Origin: Ochrobactrum teleogrylli
Lineage (GTDB): Bacteria; Pseudomonadota; Alphaproteobacteria; Rhizobiales; Rhizobiaceae
NCBI RefSeq assembly: GCF_006376685.1
Contig: NZ_VEWL01000011.1
Location: 110,974-174,973 of the forward strand
Length of the DNA stretch: 64,000 bases
Direction: 5' to 3'
Positions 34,087 to 43,569 of this stretch are shown in pieces (position 1 is the stretch's first letter; each line of letters starts with the position of its first letter). A program made the position numbers and the translations under genes. The notes beneath the pieces are model-generated. The model was not told where the DNA came from, made no database searches, and saw only the letters and a program-made list of their open reading frames with translations.

Positions 34087-34842
34087 TCAATGGGATGACA
34101 TTAAAATCGTGGGCTCGATTTTAGCAATTCCCTGATATGGATTCGCATGAATCGCCAAAATCCACAGACATAAAGTTGCGCTGACCGTGTATATAAGCAG
34201 AGCCACAATTCCGGCTTGAACTCTGTCTGAATGTGTTGAAGAAATCGCAATTACTGTCATGATAGTGAGTGAAATAACCAAATACCATCTGTAGGAATCC
34301 ACAGACGTCGTTCCGATAGAAAGCCTCATGCTTCTGGCATCTTGCAGAATATCAAAATCGCTTAATAAATACGAAATTACGGGACCTGGAATGTTTTCTT
34401 TGCTCATTTTCAATATCACGTCGCGGATGTCCTGCAGGGACTTTTCGACCGAGCCAGCTGGCTGCAGGTTTATGTTCTTCACCCATTCATCGTCTACGAC
34501 AGCGTTCCTGTAGCGGATCAATACCTCTCGCAGAGGAGGTGCATCGATTTCTGGAGAATCGGCAATTCCAATCAATCGAATGATCGCGGAGCGCTCATCG
34601 CGTGTGGCTTGATTTGCTTTTGCGGTAATGGCCCATATGTCAGCCGCGACAAATCCGAGTGCAAGTGCCCAAGCCGTCGCCACTGTAGCGACAAATGCTC
34701 CGACTGGTATCGATAGAGGGTCATGTTCGGCATATTTTGCAAATATATGCAGCATCAGACGCCCAAACAGAAAAAACGCTCCCCCTAATGCAGCAAACGC
34801 AAGGAGAGACATTTGGACGGAGAGCGCAAATATCGTAACCAT
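34087..34842 (-). CDS. Four-helix membrane protein resembling DUF4239 (bestrophin-like)
   Basis: This protein of about 251 residues has two hydrophobic segments at the N-terminus and two at the C-terminus, with a soluble helical region between. The middle contains DERSAIIRLIGIA and a RYRNAVVDDEW stretch, and the end has HANPYQGIAKI, a layout known from DUF4239 proteins, which are related to bestrophin-type channels. No specific function is known. The ATG at 34842 is preferred; a TTG 11 codons upstream is possible. The region is less GC-rich than its neighbours and divergent from the small secreted protein gene. Confidence 0.65.
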   Translation of the reverse strand: MVTIFALSVQMSLLAFAALGGAFFLFGRLMLHIFAKYAEHDPLSIPVGAFVATVATAWALALGFVAADIWAITAKANQATRDERSAIIRLIGIADSPEIDAPPLREVLIRYRNAVVDDEWVKNINLQPAGSVEKSLQDIRDVILKMSKENIPGPVISYLLSDFDILQDARSMRLSIGTTSVDSYRWYLVISLTIMTVIAISSTHSDRVQAGIVALLIYTVSATLCLWILAIHANPYQGIAKIEPTILMSSH

Positions 34843-34973
34843 CTTAAAGGTGCCCCGTTTCTTTTTGACTTCCAATATTGTTGTTACGGTATAGAATACT
34901 AATCGCCAATAAAGATTACGATGCTATTAAGTTTGCGACCATAGTGGTACGGGCATTTCTTGGGAGAATAGCC

Positions 34974-35294
34974 ATGCAAAAAAAGATTTCAGTCGCAGCA
35001 ACCAGTGTGGTGTTACTTATCAGCTTGGTGAATTCCGCGTCAGGCGCGTCGATAGGCGGAGGGAATCCCCACCCTGTCAGCGATTACGTGTGCAAAGACG
35101 GCACTCATCTGGCTGTTCGTCTCCTCGGAGAGAGCGCTTCGGTATCTATCAACGGCAAACCCGCCATCGACCTGCCCTCCCAAGGGACAGATGGAACGAC
35201 CTATTCCGACGGCCAGCAGACACTGGCGATAGTAGATGGTCGACTCTCATGGACCATAGGCCTGGCTGAGCCGATCGCTTGCACCGGCGGCTGA
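34974..35294 (+). CDS. Small secreted protein, MliC-like (possible C-type lysozyme inhibitor)
   Basis: This 106-residue protein has a signal peptide (MQKKISVAATSVVLLISLVNSASGA). The mature part starts near a YVCKDGTHLAVRL segment, then a glycine-rich turn with TYSDGQQTLAIVDGRLSW and a C-terminal cysteine in IACTGG. One cysteine near each end and the C-DGT-L-V pattern resemble MliC/PliC lysozyme inhibitors, which are periplasmic or lipid-anchored beta-barrels. There is no lipobox cysteine at the cleavage site, so it would be periplasmic. GGGAG precedes the ATG at 34974. The family call is tentative. Confidence 0.6.
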   Translation: MQKKISVAATSVVLLISLVNSASGASIGGGNPHPVSDYVCKDGTHLAVRLLGESASVSINGKPAIDLPSQGTDGTTYSDGQQTLAIVDGRLSWTIGLAEPIACTGG

Positions 35295-35554
35295 GCACCT
35301 CCGCGGCCAACGGAGAGCACCGTAAGTTGAGAAGACAAATTTTATTTATAATTTATAAGATGATTAATGTGTCAGTCGAGTTGACAGCTGGCTTCAATTT
35401 AAACGCGAACTTATAAGTTTATCTCGGCGCGCCCGATTGCCGCAAACAATCTCACCCATACAAGCAAGCAGCAAGATGCGTTGATAGACTCAACGTTTTA
35501 AAGCACCCACAAGTCAGAACTTCCGTATCCGCGCTTAAGTCTGGCAACAAACGC

Positions 35555-36844
35555 TCAAGACGCCCCTAGCTTCTTCCCGGCTATCTCGCAGCGTTGAATC
35601 ACGTCCACCGGTGCTTCAAAATCAAAGTCGGCAACAGTCTCGTTCTCCGCAATTGCCTGCCCCAACACCTTGAACTCCTTGCCGCTCGCTCCCGGCTTTA
35701 AGCTGAACGCATGGGCTTTGAGATGAACTACTTTTCCGCGTACGAGGCTCTCCCCTTCCCCGCCTTTCGTCCTTATATCCCCATCAACCGTGATGGTACC
35801 AAACGGCTTTGACAGCTGGACGCCGATTGCGCCATCACCAAAGGTTGTGATGCTCTGGAATTCGGCATGGTTCAACGTACCGTCATAAAGGTTGAATCCC
35901 CGCGCACCCAGACCATGCGTCTCGATAGGAGCTTGAATCTTGAGCGCGTTGATATCACCGAAATTCACGAACCCAATGCCGCTTGAACCGTAGGAAGTTA
36001 TCGGGGCTTTTGCCGCCCAGGAATCGACAGCTCCCCAATTGTCGAGAACCATATCATTAGGACTATAAGTCGTCACCGAATCCTGATTGATAACGCTCAA
36101 CGCGTTGACGCCGGAACCCACAAACACGCCACCCGTAATCAGATTGCCGGTGCCTTTTGGGATTCCACCGTCCGAATGGATTTCTCCCGTGGTGAGTTCG
36201 GTGAGTTCGATCACGCCGCCAGCTTCGGTTGGAGCCGGAGCCTTAGCCATGTCGGCATCAAAAGGAATATACGCTCCACCGAATATGAATATACCACTGC
36301 CCCGCAGAGGATTTTCTTTGCTGCCGCCCGAAAGATTATGGGCTTCCAGTGTCCAGCGGCTCGCTTTATTCTTCGAGTTGTTGAGGACCGTCAATCCGCC
36401 AAGCAGAACTTCAACTCCGAATCCTGAAGGGCGATGCGCGGCAATTCGGGCGTCCGCCCTTTCAACATGAATGTCATCAAGCTTGATATGCGCTGCTAAT
36501 GCACCGGCTGCTTCCAGATGAAGGCGGCCGACAGTTCTTATATTGTCAATCGTAATCGTACCGAGATCGGTGTTTTCGTCAGCCAGACCGATGGCGATCT
36601 GAGTTTCATCCGTCACTATCCGCAAATCAGCGATCCGATGGTTCGCACTCAAGATCAGGCCCGGTTGCCCTTCCTTGAAACGCAGTTCGGCAGTGCCATC
36701 GACACCACGAAGCAACGTTCCCGATGGCAATTTCAGGCTGGGAAGATTATCGATGACACCTTCAACCTCGATGCTCTTCGCATTTTCGTGAATGGCAAGC
36801 TGAATGTCGGCAGCATCTTTCACTCGTCGTGTATTATTAATCAT
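35555..36844 (-). CDS. Predicted right-handed beta-helix protein of unknown function, no signal peptide
   Basis: This 429-residue protein is not recognised as a specific family. It is built of short beta strands with recurring turns such as LPSGTLLRGVDG, NHRIADLRIV and DLGTITIDNIRT, the pattern of a parallel beta-helix (pectate-lyase-like or adhesin passenger fold). There is no signal peptide, autotransporter domain or catalytic motif that I can see. The start is well supported by GGAGTATTCC before the ATG. It appears to be monocistronic, with about 260 bp of AT-rich non-coding DNA downstream. It may be exported by an unrecognised route or act inside the cell. Confidence 0.7.
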   Translation of the reverse strand: MINNTRRVKDAADIQLAIHENAKSIEVEGVIDNLPSLKLPSGTLLRGVDGTAELRFKEGQPGLILSANHRIADLRIVTDETQIAIGLADENTDLGTITIDNIRTVGRLHLEAAGALAAHIKLDDIHVERADARIAAHRPSGFGVEVLLGGLTVLNNSKNKASRWTLEAHNLSGGSKENPLRGSGIFIFGGAYIPFDADMAKAPAPTEAGGVIELTELTTGEIHSDGGIPKGTGNLITGGVFVGSGVNALSVINQDSVTTYSPNDMVLDNWGAVDSWAAKAPITSYGSSGIGFVNFGDINALKIQAPIETHGLGARGFNLYDGTLNHAEFQSITTFGDGAIGVQLSKPFGTITVDGDIRTKGGEGESLVRGKVVHLKAHAFSLKPGASGKEFKVLGQAIAENETVADFDFEAPVDVIQRCEIAGKKLGAS

Positions 36845-36934
36845 GGAATACTCCTATTATTGTCGATGCCACAATTCTTCCGGGCGCATTTCGCCGTTTA
36901 CTTGCCATTTCAATTGAGGAAATAGACCTGCTGC

Positions 36935-38122
36935 CTAGATTTTCAAGTATTCAGGCGACAAATCCTTGACGGATTTCGCCCCCGCCAACAGCATGACGAG
37001 ATTCAACTCTTGGTGCACGTGTTCAAGCACACTCTGCACGCCCGCAGCTCCACCCACTGCTGATCCGTAGAGAACAGGACGCCCAACGGCCACAGCAGAA
37101 GCTCCAAGGCAAAGGGCGCGGAATACATCAATACCACGGCGGATTCCGCTATCGAAAAGCACCGGCACGCGGTTGCCTACCGCATCACTGACTTCCTTCA
37201 GCACACTGATGGCACCTGGAACGCCGTCGAGCTGGCGTCCACCGTGATTGGAGACCTGAATGGCGTCCGCACCCGCTTTGATCGCCGTATCCGCATCTGT
37301 TCCGCGCATAATCCCTTTGACGATGACCGGCAGTTTGGACACTGATTTGACCATACGAATGTCATCGGGAGTAAGATCGATCTTCTGATTTCTGAAATTA
37401 CCAATTCCGCCGTAACGCGGATCATGATTGCCAAAGCTGAATCCGGGTGGGAAAGGCTTGCCCAGTTCAATGAACGCATCGCTCGCGCCGGGCCCAAGAG
37501 CATCTGCTGTGATGATAATCGCGGAATAGCCAGCGTTTCGTGCACGCTCAAGCAGGCTTTGCGTCACATTGATGTCTGCGTTGAAGTAAAGCTGGAACCA
37601 TTTGGGTCCTGTGGTCGCCTTAGCGATTTCTTCGAGCGGCCGGTTGGATGCACCCGACGATTGGTAAAGCGTACCAGCCGCTCCAGTGCCAGCGGCAGCC
37701 GCGATCTCGGCTTCAGGATTGGCAAACATTTGCGCGCCCATCGGGGCCACCACGATCGGAAACGGCAATTTCTGGCCCAGAAGCTCCACACCAAGATCAA
37801 CATTATCAGCCGCGACACCGGCGAGACGGTGCGTTCGAATTGGGTAGTCGTTAAAGGCACGACGGTTTTCGCGCAGTGTCCATTCATCGCCCGATCCATG
37901 GGCGATGAATGCATAAGCAGGCTCACTCATGATGGCTTTTGCGCGCTGCTCAAGCAGGTCGAAGTTCACGATATCGATTTTCTTGTCCGTCGACCGTTTT
38001 GTTCCGCTCGCAGTGGCTGCAGCTTTGCGGGTATTCCCGGTCGCATGGGCAGCGCCGGACAGGGCAGCCAGCGCAAAACCCGCGCCGGCTCCTTGCAAGA
38101 GATTGCGTCTTGAGTGATTCAT
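36935..38122 (-). CDS. Tat-exported FMN-dependent alpha-hydroxy-acid oxidase (lactate oxidase-like)
   Basis: This 395-residue flavoprotein begins with a twin-arginine signal, SRRNLLQGAGAGFALAALSG, so it should be folded with FMN and then sent to the periplasm. The mature part has AYAFIAHGSGDEWTLREN, VIVKGI with the FMN-contacting lysine and SNHGGRQLDG with the catalytic histidine and substrate-binding arginine, all as in lactate oxidase/lactate monooxygenase. The ATG at 38122 is chosen because the Tat motif follows immediately. Periplasmic oxidation would release hydrogen peroxide or another product there. The next gene upstream encodes a secreted metallo-hydrolase. Confidence 0.9.
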   Translation of the reverse strand: MNHSRRNLLQGAGAGFALAALSGAAHATGNTRKAAATASGTKRSTDKKIDIVNFDLLEQRAKAIMSEPAYAFIAHGSGDEWTLRENRRAFNDYPIRTHRLAGVAADNVDLGVELLGQKLPFPIVVAPMGAQMFANPEAEIAAAAGTGAAGTLYQSSGASNRPLEEIAKATTGPKWFQLYFNADINVTQSLLERARNAGYSAIIITADALGPGASDAFIELGKPFPPGFSFGNHDPRYGGIGNFRNQKIDLTPDDIRMVKSVSKLPVIVKGIMRGTDADTAIKAGADAIQVSNHGGRQLDGVPGAISVLKEVSDAVGNRVPVLFDSGIRRGIDVFRALCLGASAVAVGRPVLYGSAVGGAAGVQSVLEHVHQELNLVMLLAGAKSVKDLSPEYLKI

Positions 38123-38178
38123 ATGTTCTGTATCCTGTGTTTGGACCAAGGGCTTGCCACCGCAGCCTTGAAAGACTG

Positions 38179-39135
38179 CTACCAGGCACCACGGCGGTGA
38201 TTGCTAACCCAGCGATACATGCCGAGAATATTCAACGTCTTCATCGTGCTGAATGCAGTCCAGCTCTGAACCTCCGGACTGAATTTGACGTTGCGATAAA
38301 GTTCATCCCAGGACTGTCCAGCCCGCACGAGGTCGAGAACCTGCTGATGAAGATCGACGATGTAATTGCGTTCTGCAACGATGTCTTCTTTCTTCGCCGG
38401 GCTGTAATGACCGACATCAATTACATCGACGTCCTGCTTGATGACCCAATCAAGAGTTTCCACCCATCCATCATAATAGAAGTCGAGGAAGTCATTATAT
38501 GGCATGGACTTGCTTTCGCAGACATCCGTGCATTGCAGGGCTTTGTAGCCAGGGAAATAGACCATCACCATGCTGTTGGAATGGCTTGGTGCGACGCGGT
38601 GCAAACGCACCTCCTCCCCGCCCAATGTGATCGTCATATTCTCATCGAAAACTTTGTCAGGCACTGCCGTCGGAAGCTTTTCGCCAACGATGGGCTCGAC
38701 TGCCCGTTGGTTGGCGATAACCGTGGCTCCGTCCTGCTGAAAAATCTGTCCGCCACTAACGTGATCGGCATGGGCGTGGGTGTAAACCACATACTTCACC
38801 GGCACATTGAATCGCTTCTTGATTTCATCTTTGAGCCAGCCAGACGTACAGCTCATCGCGGGGTCGATAACAAGTGCGCCTTCCTTGGTAACCAAAACCA
38901 GGCCACTATGGACAGCCAGTCCTGCACCGGTCGTATGACGGTAGAGATTACCCTTGACCTGTTCCAGGCTACGAGGAGTATCGGGGCAGGCCGCGCCGGT
39001 GAAATCGGGAAGAACCGCGCGATTGGCATAGGGGGTTTGATCGAGAACGACAGCATCATCGCTGGCCGCCAGCGCAGCCGTGCCGGTCATAACAGCCAAG
39101 AGCAGCGCCACGAGTTTAGTCAAAGAACGTTTCAT
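38179..39135 (-). CDS. Secreted metallo-beta-lactamase-fold hydrolase
   Basis: This 318-residue protein has a Sec signal peptide (KRSLTKLVALLLAVMTGTAALA, cleaved near residue 24). The zinc-binding motif is THAHADHVSGG (about 114-124), a HxHxDH core, with further ligands expected at SHSNS and in the DVGHYSP segment. It belongs to the broad MBL fold, not to a recognised beta-lactamase subclass. AGGGG precedes the ATG at 39135. It lies 56 bp upstream of the Tat-exported oxidase on the same strand and is divergent from a LysR gene, so the two periplasmic enzymes likely form one regulated unit. Confidence 0.86.
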   Translation of the reverse strand: MKRSLTKLVALLLAVMTGTAALAASDDAVVLDQTPYANRAVLPDFTGAACPDTPRSLEQVKGNLYRHTTGAGLAVHSGLVLVTKEGALVIDPAMSCTSGWLKDEIKKRFNVPVKYVVYTHAHADHVSGGQIFQQDGATVIANQRAVEPIVGEKLPTAVPDKVFDENMTITLGGEEVRLHRVAPSHSNSMVMVYFPGYKALQCTDVCESKSMPYNDFLDFYYDGWVETLDWVIKQDVDVIDVGHYSPAKKEDIVAERNYIVDLHQQVLDLVRAGQSWDELYRNVKFSPEVQSWTAFSTMKTLNILGMYRWVSNHRRGAW

Positions 39136-39290
39136 CAATTATCCCCTTGAGGTGTTCGGCGAAGGGTATCTGCGGATACTGAATTGTCCTGAGCCTGATT
39201 GCTGTCCAACTGAACGGCGGTTGTCGGCCCGACATTACTGGGCCGGAAGCTACCGCCCGTTTGATCTATCTGACAATTCGGATAATATTG

Positions 39291-40217
39291 ATGATTATGA
39301 ACAGTCCATTCGATAGAACCAAAAAACAGCCCACCCTGGATCAGATCAATGTGTTTCTGGCCGTTGTCGAGGCGGGCGGATTTTCTGCGGCGGCACGGCG
39401 GCTGCATCGGCAGCAATCGTCTGTCAGCTATACGATTGCTGCATTTGAGGCCCAATTGGGCGGCGTCGCGCTGTTCGATCGGACAGTCCGCCGTCCCGTA
39501 CTGACGGAAATCGGGCGCGCGGTGTTGATCGATGCGAGGCGCATCGCGCAAGAAGTGGATGGTTTGAATGCCCGGATGGACGGGCTACTGGCCGGTGTGG
39601 AGCCAAAGCTTTCCATTGTAGTCGATGCCATGCTTCCCGGACCTGCTCTTGTGGCCACCCTTCGCGATCTGCGCACCGAATTTCCCAAACTTGCTGTGCA
39701 GTTGAGGACGGAGGTTCTAGGTGGTGTCCCGGCAGCCGTTCTGGACGGATCAGCCAATATCGGAATCAGTGGACCGCTTTTTTATCGTATCGACCGGCTG
39801 GATCAGGTTCGTATCGGTCAGACCAGTCTTATCCCTGTGTGCGCACCGAACCATGAACTTGCAAAAATGCCGGGACCAATTAGCAACAGGCAGGCGCGAG
39901 CTTTTACCCAATTGGTTTTGACAGACCGCTCGGAAATGTCCAAAGGCCAGGACTTTGCCGTATTGTCACCAGACACAATCCGGGTTTCGGATATCCAGGC
40001 AAAATACTGGTTGGCGCTGTCTGGCCTTGGATGGGGTAACCTCCCCTTGTGCCTCATCAAGGATGATCTTGCAGCAGGCCGATTGCACGAGGTTAAACTG
40101 GCGGAATGGCATAGAAGGCCCTATCCCTTCCACACAGTTCATTCCATTGACGCACCGCCCGGTCCGGCTGCCCTGCGCTTTGCAGAATATCTTGAGAGAA
40201 ATTTGACCGAAGATTAG
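39291..40217 (+). CDS. LysR-family transcriptional regulator
   Basis: This regulator of 308 residues has an N-terminal helix-turn-helix (FLAVVEAGGFSAAARRLHRQQSSVSYTI, split over about 20-48) and a C-terminal periplasmic-binding-type effector domain. GGA lies eight bases before the ATG at 39291; the ATG at 39297 is an alternative. It is divergent from the metallo-hydrolase and oxidase genes across about 155 bp and probably activates them, the usual arrangement for LysR proteins. The effector is unknown. Confidence 0.9.
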   Translation: MIMNSPFDRTKKQPTLDQINVFLAVVEAGGFSAAARRLHRQQSSVSYTIAAFEAQLGGVALFDRTVRRPVLTEIGRAVLIDARRIAQEVDGLNARMDGLLAGVEPKLSIVVDAMLPGPALVATLRDLRTEFPKLAVQLRTEVLGGVPAAVLDGSANIGISGPLFYRIDRLDQVRIGQTSLIPVCAPNHELAKMPGPISNRQARAFTQLVLTDRSEMSKGQDFAVLSPDTIRVSDIQAKYWLALSGLGWGNLPLCLIKDDLAAGRLHEVKLAEWHRRPYPFHTVHSIDAPPGPAALRFAEYLERNLTED

Positions 40218-40602
40218 CCTTCGTGCTGGCATCTACACTTCTCAATAAATTCCAGCGCTGAAAAACTTGCAGTAATACGCACGAGCGTCCGCATCGGCTG
40301 CGATTGTTCCCTTTGTCTTCATGATCGCGATACAGGGCGCGGAAATCGCCGCGAGCGCATAGCCAAAATCCAAAGCGACGAAAAGCTAAATAGTGAAATT
40401 TTCGCACGAGAAAAATCGACCCGGACGACAGCTTCCTGAAGATTACATTTGCAGCTATATCAAAATTGGCTTGCATATCATTATGTGTTGATATTGTCAC
40501 AGGTTATATGTGAACTAATACTGTCATAAAACTGATAATTGAAAATGAATGTATTCGATGTTTTTTTGATTTCGCAAATACAACTACTTCAGGTGACGAA
40601 TC
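40218..40602. other. Intergenic region upstream of first porin gene
   Basis: This 385-bp non-coding region becomes strongly AT-rich over the last 120 bp, as expected for a porin promoter and leader. No convincing sigma-70 hexamers, operator palindrome or small-RNA structure could be fixed by eye. The region immediately after the LysR gene (40218-40400) shows no recognisable feature. Confidence 0.45.
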
Positions 40603-41667
40603 ATGAAAATCACTACACTTCTGATTTCTTCCGCAGCGGGGATCATATCTTTGCCAGCATTTGCCGCCGATGCAATTGTTGCTCCAGAGCCGGAAGCCGT
40701 TGAATATGTTCGCGTTTGCGATGCTTACGGCGCGGGCTATTTTTACATTCCAGGCACCGAAACCTGCCTGCGCGTCAGCGGCTATGTCCGTTATGACGTG
40801 AAGGGTGGCGACGACGCCTATACAGGCTTTGATCGCAAGGGCTGGGACAAGGGCGCCCGCTTCACGTTGCGCACCCACACCGCGACCGAAACCGAACTGG
40901 GCACGCTCAAGTCCTATACCGAAACCCGCTTCAACTACACGGCCGACAATTCCGGCTGGGATGGCGAGTATGGCTCCGCGTCGAGCGGCGTCGACAATCG
41001 CCGCGCCTATATCGAACTTGGCGGCTTCCGCGTCGGTATCGACGAATCGGCATTCCACACCTTCACCGGTTACCTCGGCGATATCATCAACGATGACGTG
41101 ATCGCAGCTGGCAGCTACACCACGGGCCAGATCTCCTACACCTTCAACGCTGGCAATGGTTTCTCGGCCCTTATCGCAGCCGAGCAGGGTGGCAGCAGCT
41201 ACACGATTGACGGCTACACTCCGCACCTTCTCGGCGGCTTGAAGTACAAGGCTGGCTGGGGCTCGATCGCAGCTGTCGTGGCTTACGATTCCGTTCTCGA
41301 AGACTGGAATGCGAAGCTTCGTGGCGATGTGAACATCACCGAAAGGTTCTCGGTCTGGGTACAGGGCGGCTATTCGTCGGAAGAAACCCCAGATCAGAAT
41401 TACGGCCAGTGGGGCGGCGAATGGGTTGTCTGGGGTGGCGCGAAGTTCAAGGCAACCGAGAAGGCCACAATCAATATCCAGGGCGCTTACGAAGATTGGG
41501 GCAAGACCGCAATCGCTGCAAACGTGGCGTATCAGCTGGTTCCTGGTTTCACCATCACCCCGGAAATTGCCTACACCAAGTGGGATAGCGATCATCCGCT
41601 GCGTGAAGCAGGCCTCGTTGGTTCCGATGGCCTTCAGGGCACAATCCGCTTCCAGCGTTCTTTCTGA
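40603..41667 (+). CDS. Omp2-family porin (first tandem copy)
   Basis: This 354-residue outer-membrane porin has a signal peptide ([21 protein letters not shown], cleaved before [10 protein letters not shown]). The mature N-terminus and the [19 protein letters not shown] segment with its cysteine pair are diagnostic of Brucella Omp2-type trimeric general porins, and the protein ends in a terminal aromatic FQRSF needed for barrel assembly. It is 13 residues shorter than the neighbouring copy, mainly through missing loop residues around the GGSSYTIDG region. AGGTGACGAATC precedes the ATG. It is followed by its own strong terminator. Confidence 0.95.
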   Translation: MKITTLLISSAAGIISLPAFAADAIVAPEPEAVEYVRVCDAYGAGYFYIPGTETCLRVSGYVRYDVKGGDDAYTGFDRKGWDKGARFTLRTHTATETELGTLKSYTETRFNYTADNSGWDGEYGSASSGVDNRRAYIELGGFRVGIDESAFHTFTGYLGDIINDDVIAAGSYTTGQISYTFNAGNGFSALIAAEQGGSSYTIDGYTPHLLGGLKYKAGWGSIAAVVAYDSVLEDWNAKLRGDVNITERFSVWVQGGYSSEETPDQNYGQWGGEWVVWGGAKFKATEKATINIQGAYEDWGKTAIAANVAYQLVPGFTITPEIAYTKWDSDHPLREAGLVGSDGLQGTIRFQRSF

Positions 41668-42010
41668 CTATTTGGCGTGAATCGAAATAATTTCGGAAGT
41701 AACATTTGACAAATTCAAGATAAGATTGAATATTGAAGCTGTGATAATCTGACCTCCAATCACGATTACATCACACCAACTAACAGCGACGGATTACTTC
41801 TGTCGCTGTTTTTTTGTTTATATTAAAAATTAGATTCCATATCGCAGCATCACATAAATTCACAAATATTACTATTAGCTGACATAATGTTGGATGTTTC
41901 ATTGCAACATCGATTGATAGAACAAAATTGAAATCGAATTTGGTAATTGTCCGGAAAGGATATTAATGCTCTTTGGCATCATTGTTCGCATACAATGAAA
42001 GGTCAAAGTC
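41668..42010. other. Intergenic region between tandem porins
   Basis: This 343-bp AT-rich spacer holds the terminator of the first porin (41782-41815) and the promoter and leader of the second, so the two porins are probably separate transcripts. No other structure is evident. Confidence 0.5.
41782..41815 (+). terminator. Rho-independent terminator after first porin
   Basis: The stem AACAGCGAC (41782-41790) pairs perfectly with GTCGCTGTT (41802-41810) around an 11-nt loop, followed by a run of seven T residues ending at 41815. Confidence 0.88.
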
Positions 42011-43114
42011 ATGAAAATAAAGTCGTTCCTGATTGCTTCCGCAGCGGTCGTGACATCAGTTCCGGCATTTGCTGCCGATGCAATCGTTGCTCCAGAACCT
42101 GAAGCTGTTGAATATGTTCGTGTCTGCGATGCTTACGGCGCTGGCTACTTCTACATTCCGGGCACCGAAACCTGCCTGCGCATCAGCGGCTATGTCCGCT
42201 ACGAAGTAAAGGGCGGCGACAATCCTTATTCCGGCGTTGACCGTGAAGGCTGGGACAAGAGCCTGCGCTTTACGCTGCGCACCTCGACGGCTTCGGAAAC
42301 TGAACTTGGCACCCTGAAGACCTTCACCGAAACCCGCTTCAATTACTCGGCCGACAATTCCGGCTGGGACGGCCGCTACGGTGAAGCGAGCGATGACGTC
42401 GAACTTCGCATGGCCTATATCGAACTTGGTGGCCTCAAGGTTGGTATCGACGAATCGGAATTCCACACCTTCACTGGCTATCTCGGCGACATCATCAACG
42501 ATGACGTGGTCTCGGCTGGTGCCTATCGTACCGGCAAAATCGCCTACACCTTCGCAGCAGGCAACGGCTTCTCGGCTGTGGTCGCTCTCGAACAGGGCGG
42601 CGATGACGATGGCGGTTACTCGAACGGCGTCCACGACTATGCAATCGACGGCTACATGCCGCATGTGGTCGGCGGCCTGAAATATGCAGGCGGCTGGGGC
42701 TCGATCGCCGGCGTCGTAGCATACGACTCCGTTATTGAAGAATGGTCCACGAAGGTTCGTGGCGACGTTAACATCACCGACCGTTTTGGCCTTTGGCTTC
42801 AGGGCGCCTACTCTTCGGAAGCAAGCCCAGATCAGATGTACGGTCAGTGGGGCGGCGAATGGGCTGTCTGGGGTGGCCTGAAATACGCACTGACGCAGAA
42901 GGCAACGTTCAACCTCCAGGGTGCAACCGACGACTGGGGTAAGACGGCTGTTGCAGCTAACGTAGCCTATGAACTCGTCCCTGGTTTCACGATCACGCCT
43001 GAAGTCACCTACACCAAGTTCGGCGGCGATTGGAAGCGTTACGAAGCCGTTGTCAATGACAACAACGTAAATGATGCTTGGGGCGGCACGATCCGCTTCC
43101 AGCGTTCGTTCTAA
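42011..43114 (+). CDS. Omp2-family porin (second tandem copy)
   Basis: This 367-residue paralogue of the preceding porin, with signal peptide [21 protein letters not shown], has the same mature start ([10 protein letters not shown]) and FQRSF end. The first 100 mature residues and the region around the [14 protein letters not shown] constriction loop are nearly identical between the copies; they diverge in the loops around [12 protein letters not shown] and near the C-terminus (ERK-like versus [12 protein letters not shown]). It corresponds in length to Brucella Omp2b-type porins. The two copies are in the same orientation. Confidence 0.95.
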   Translation: MKIKSFLIASAAVVTSVPAFAADAIVAPEPEAVEYVRVCDAYGAGYFYIPGTETCLRISGYVRYEVKGGDNPYSGVDREGWDKSLRFTLRTSTASETELGTLKTFTETRFNYSADNSGWDGRYGEASDDVELRMAYIELGGLKVGIDESEFHTFTGYLGDIINDDVVSAGAYRTGKIAYTFAAGNGFSAVVALEQGGDDDGGYSNGVHDYAIDGYMPHVVGGLKYAGGWGSIAGVVAYDSVIEEWSTKVRGDVNITDRFGLWLQGAYSSEASPDQMYGQWGGEWAVWGGLKYALTQKATFNLQGATDDWGKTAVAANVAYELVPGFTITPEVTYTKFGGDWKRYEAVVNDNNVNDAWGGTIRFQRSF

Positions 43115-43569
43115 GCTGCTTTCTGAGAAAACAGCTACAGGTCATAACAGGCGATCAATAATGACGAAGGCTTAGACGTCATATATTCATCGATGTAGTG
43201 ACAACCAAAGCAGCGGCGACCGCGTCATCCGGTCGCCGCTGTTTTTTAAGTTGATAGCCAGACAGACGACAGGCGATTGGCAGGACAGAGGCACGCGTTC
43301 GATCCACTTGCGAGCCTACCGATCCGTCCCACGTTCTCGCAGGTCGTCCAATTTTCGCTATGTCAACTGTTCAAGCGAACGCACGATATTCGCATTCGAG
43401 CAATGCGATTTTTAAGACATGATTTCACTAAATCATGCAGAAAACAACAAATATCGAATTTATATAATCAACATTTGAGATACATTTTCTAAGATAATAG
43501 AAATACTTTATATATAATTTTCATGAATAATTTCCGTACTGTATCTTTATTTGTAATAAACTGCAAATT
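43115..43569. other. AT-rich intergenic region after porins
   Basis: This 455-bp region contains the strong terminator at 43211-43247 and an 8-4-8 inverted repeat (CATGATTT/AAATCATG, 43418-43437). The stretch from about 43440 to 43560 is very AT-rich with no open frame of note. A 71-codon open frame (43277-43492) shows no family resemblance and no ribosome site, and is not called. The 3' end borders the decayed permease. Confidence 0.5.
43211..43247 (+). terminator. Rho-independent terminator after second porin
   Basis: A perfect 11-bp stem (CAGCGGCGACC, 43211-43221, with GGTCGCCGCTG, 43231-43241) closes a 9-nt loop and is followed by six T residues. Confidence 0.9.

Noticed and set aside
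40504..41595. Long minus-strand open frame opposite the first porin
   Set aside because: The porin on the plus strand has a signal peptide, family motifs and a terminator; a similar antisense frame exists under the second porin because the sequences are paralogous.
43277..43492. Possible small gene of 71 codons after the second porin
   Set aside because: No ribosome site, no family resemblance, and it runs into AT-rich DNA; kept only as a note in the intergenic entry.
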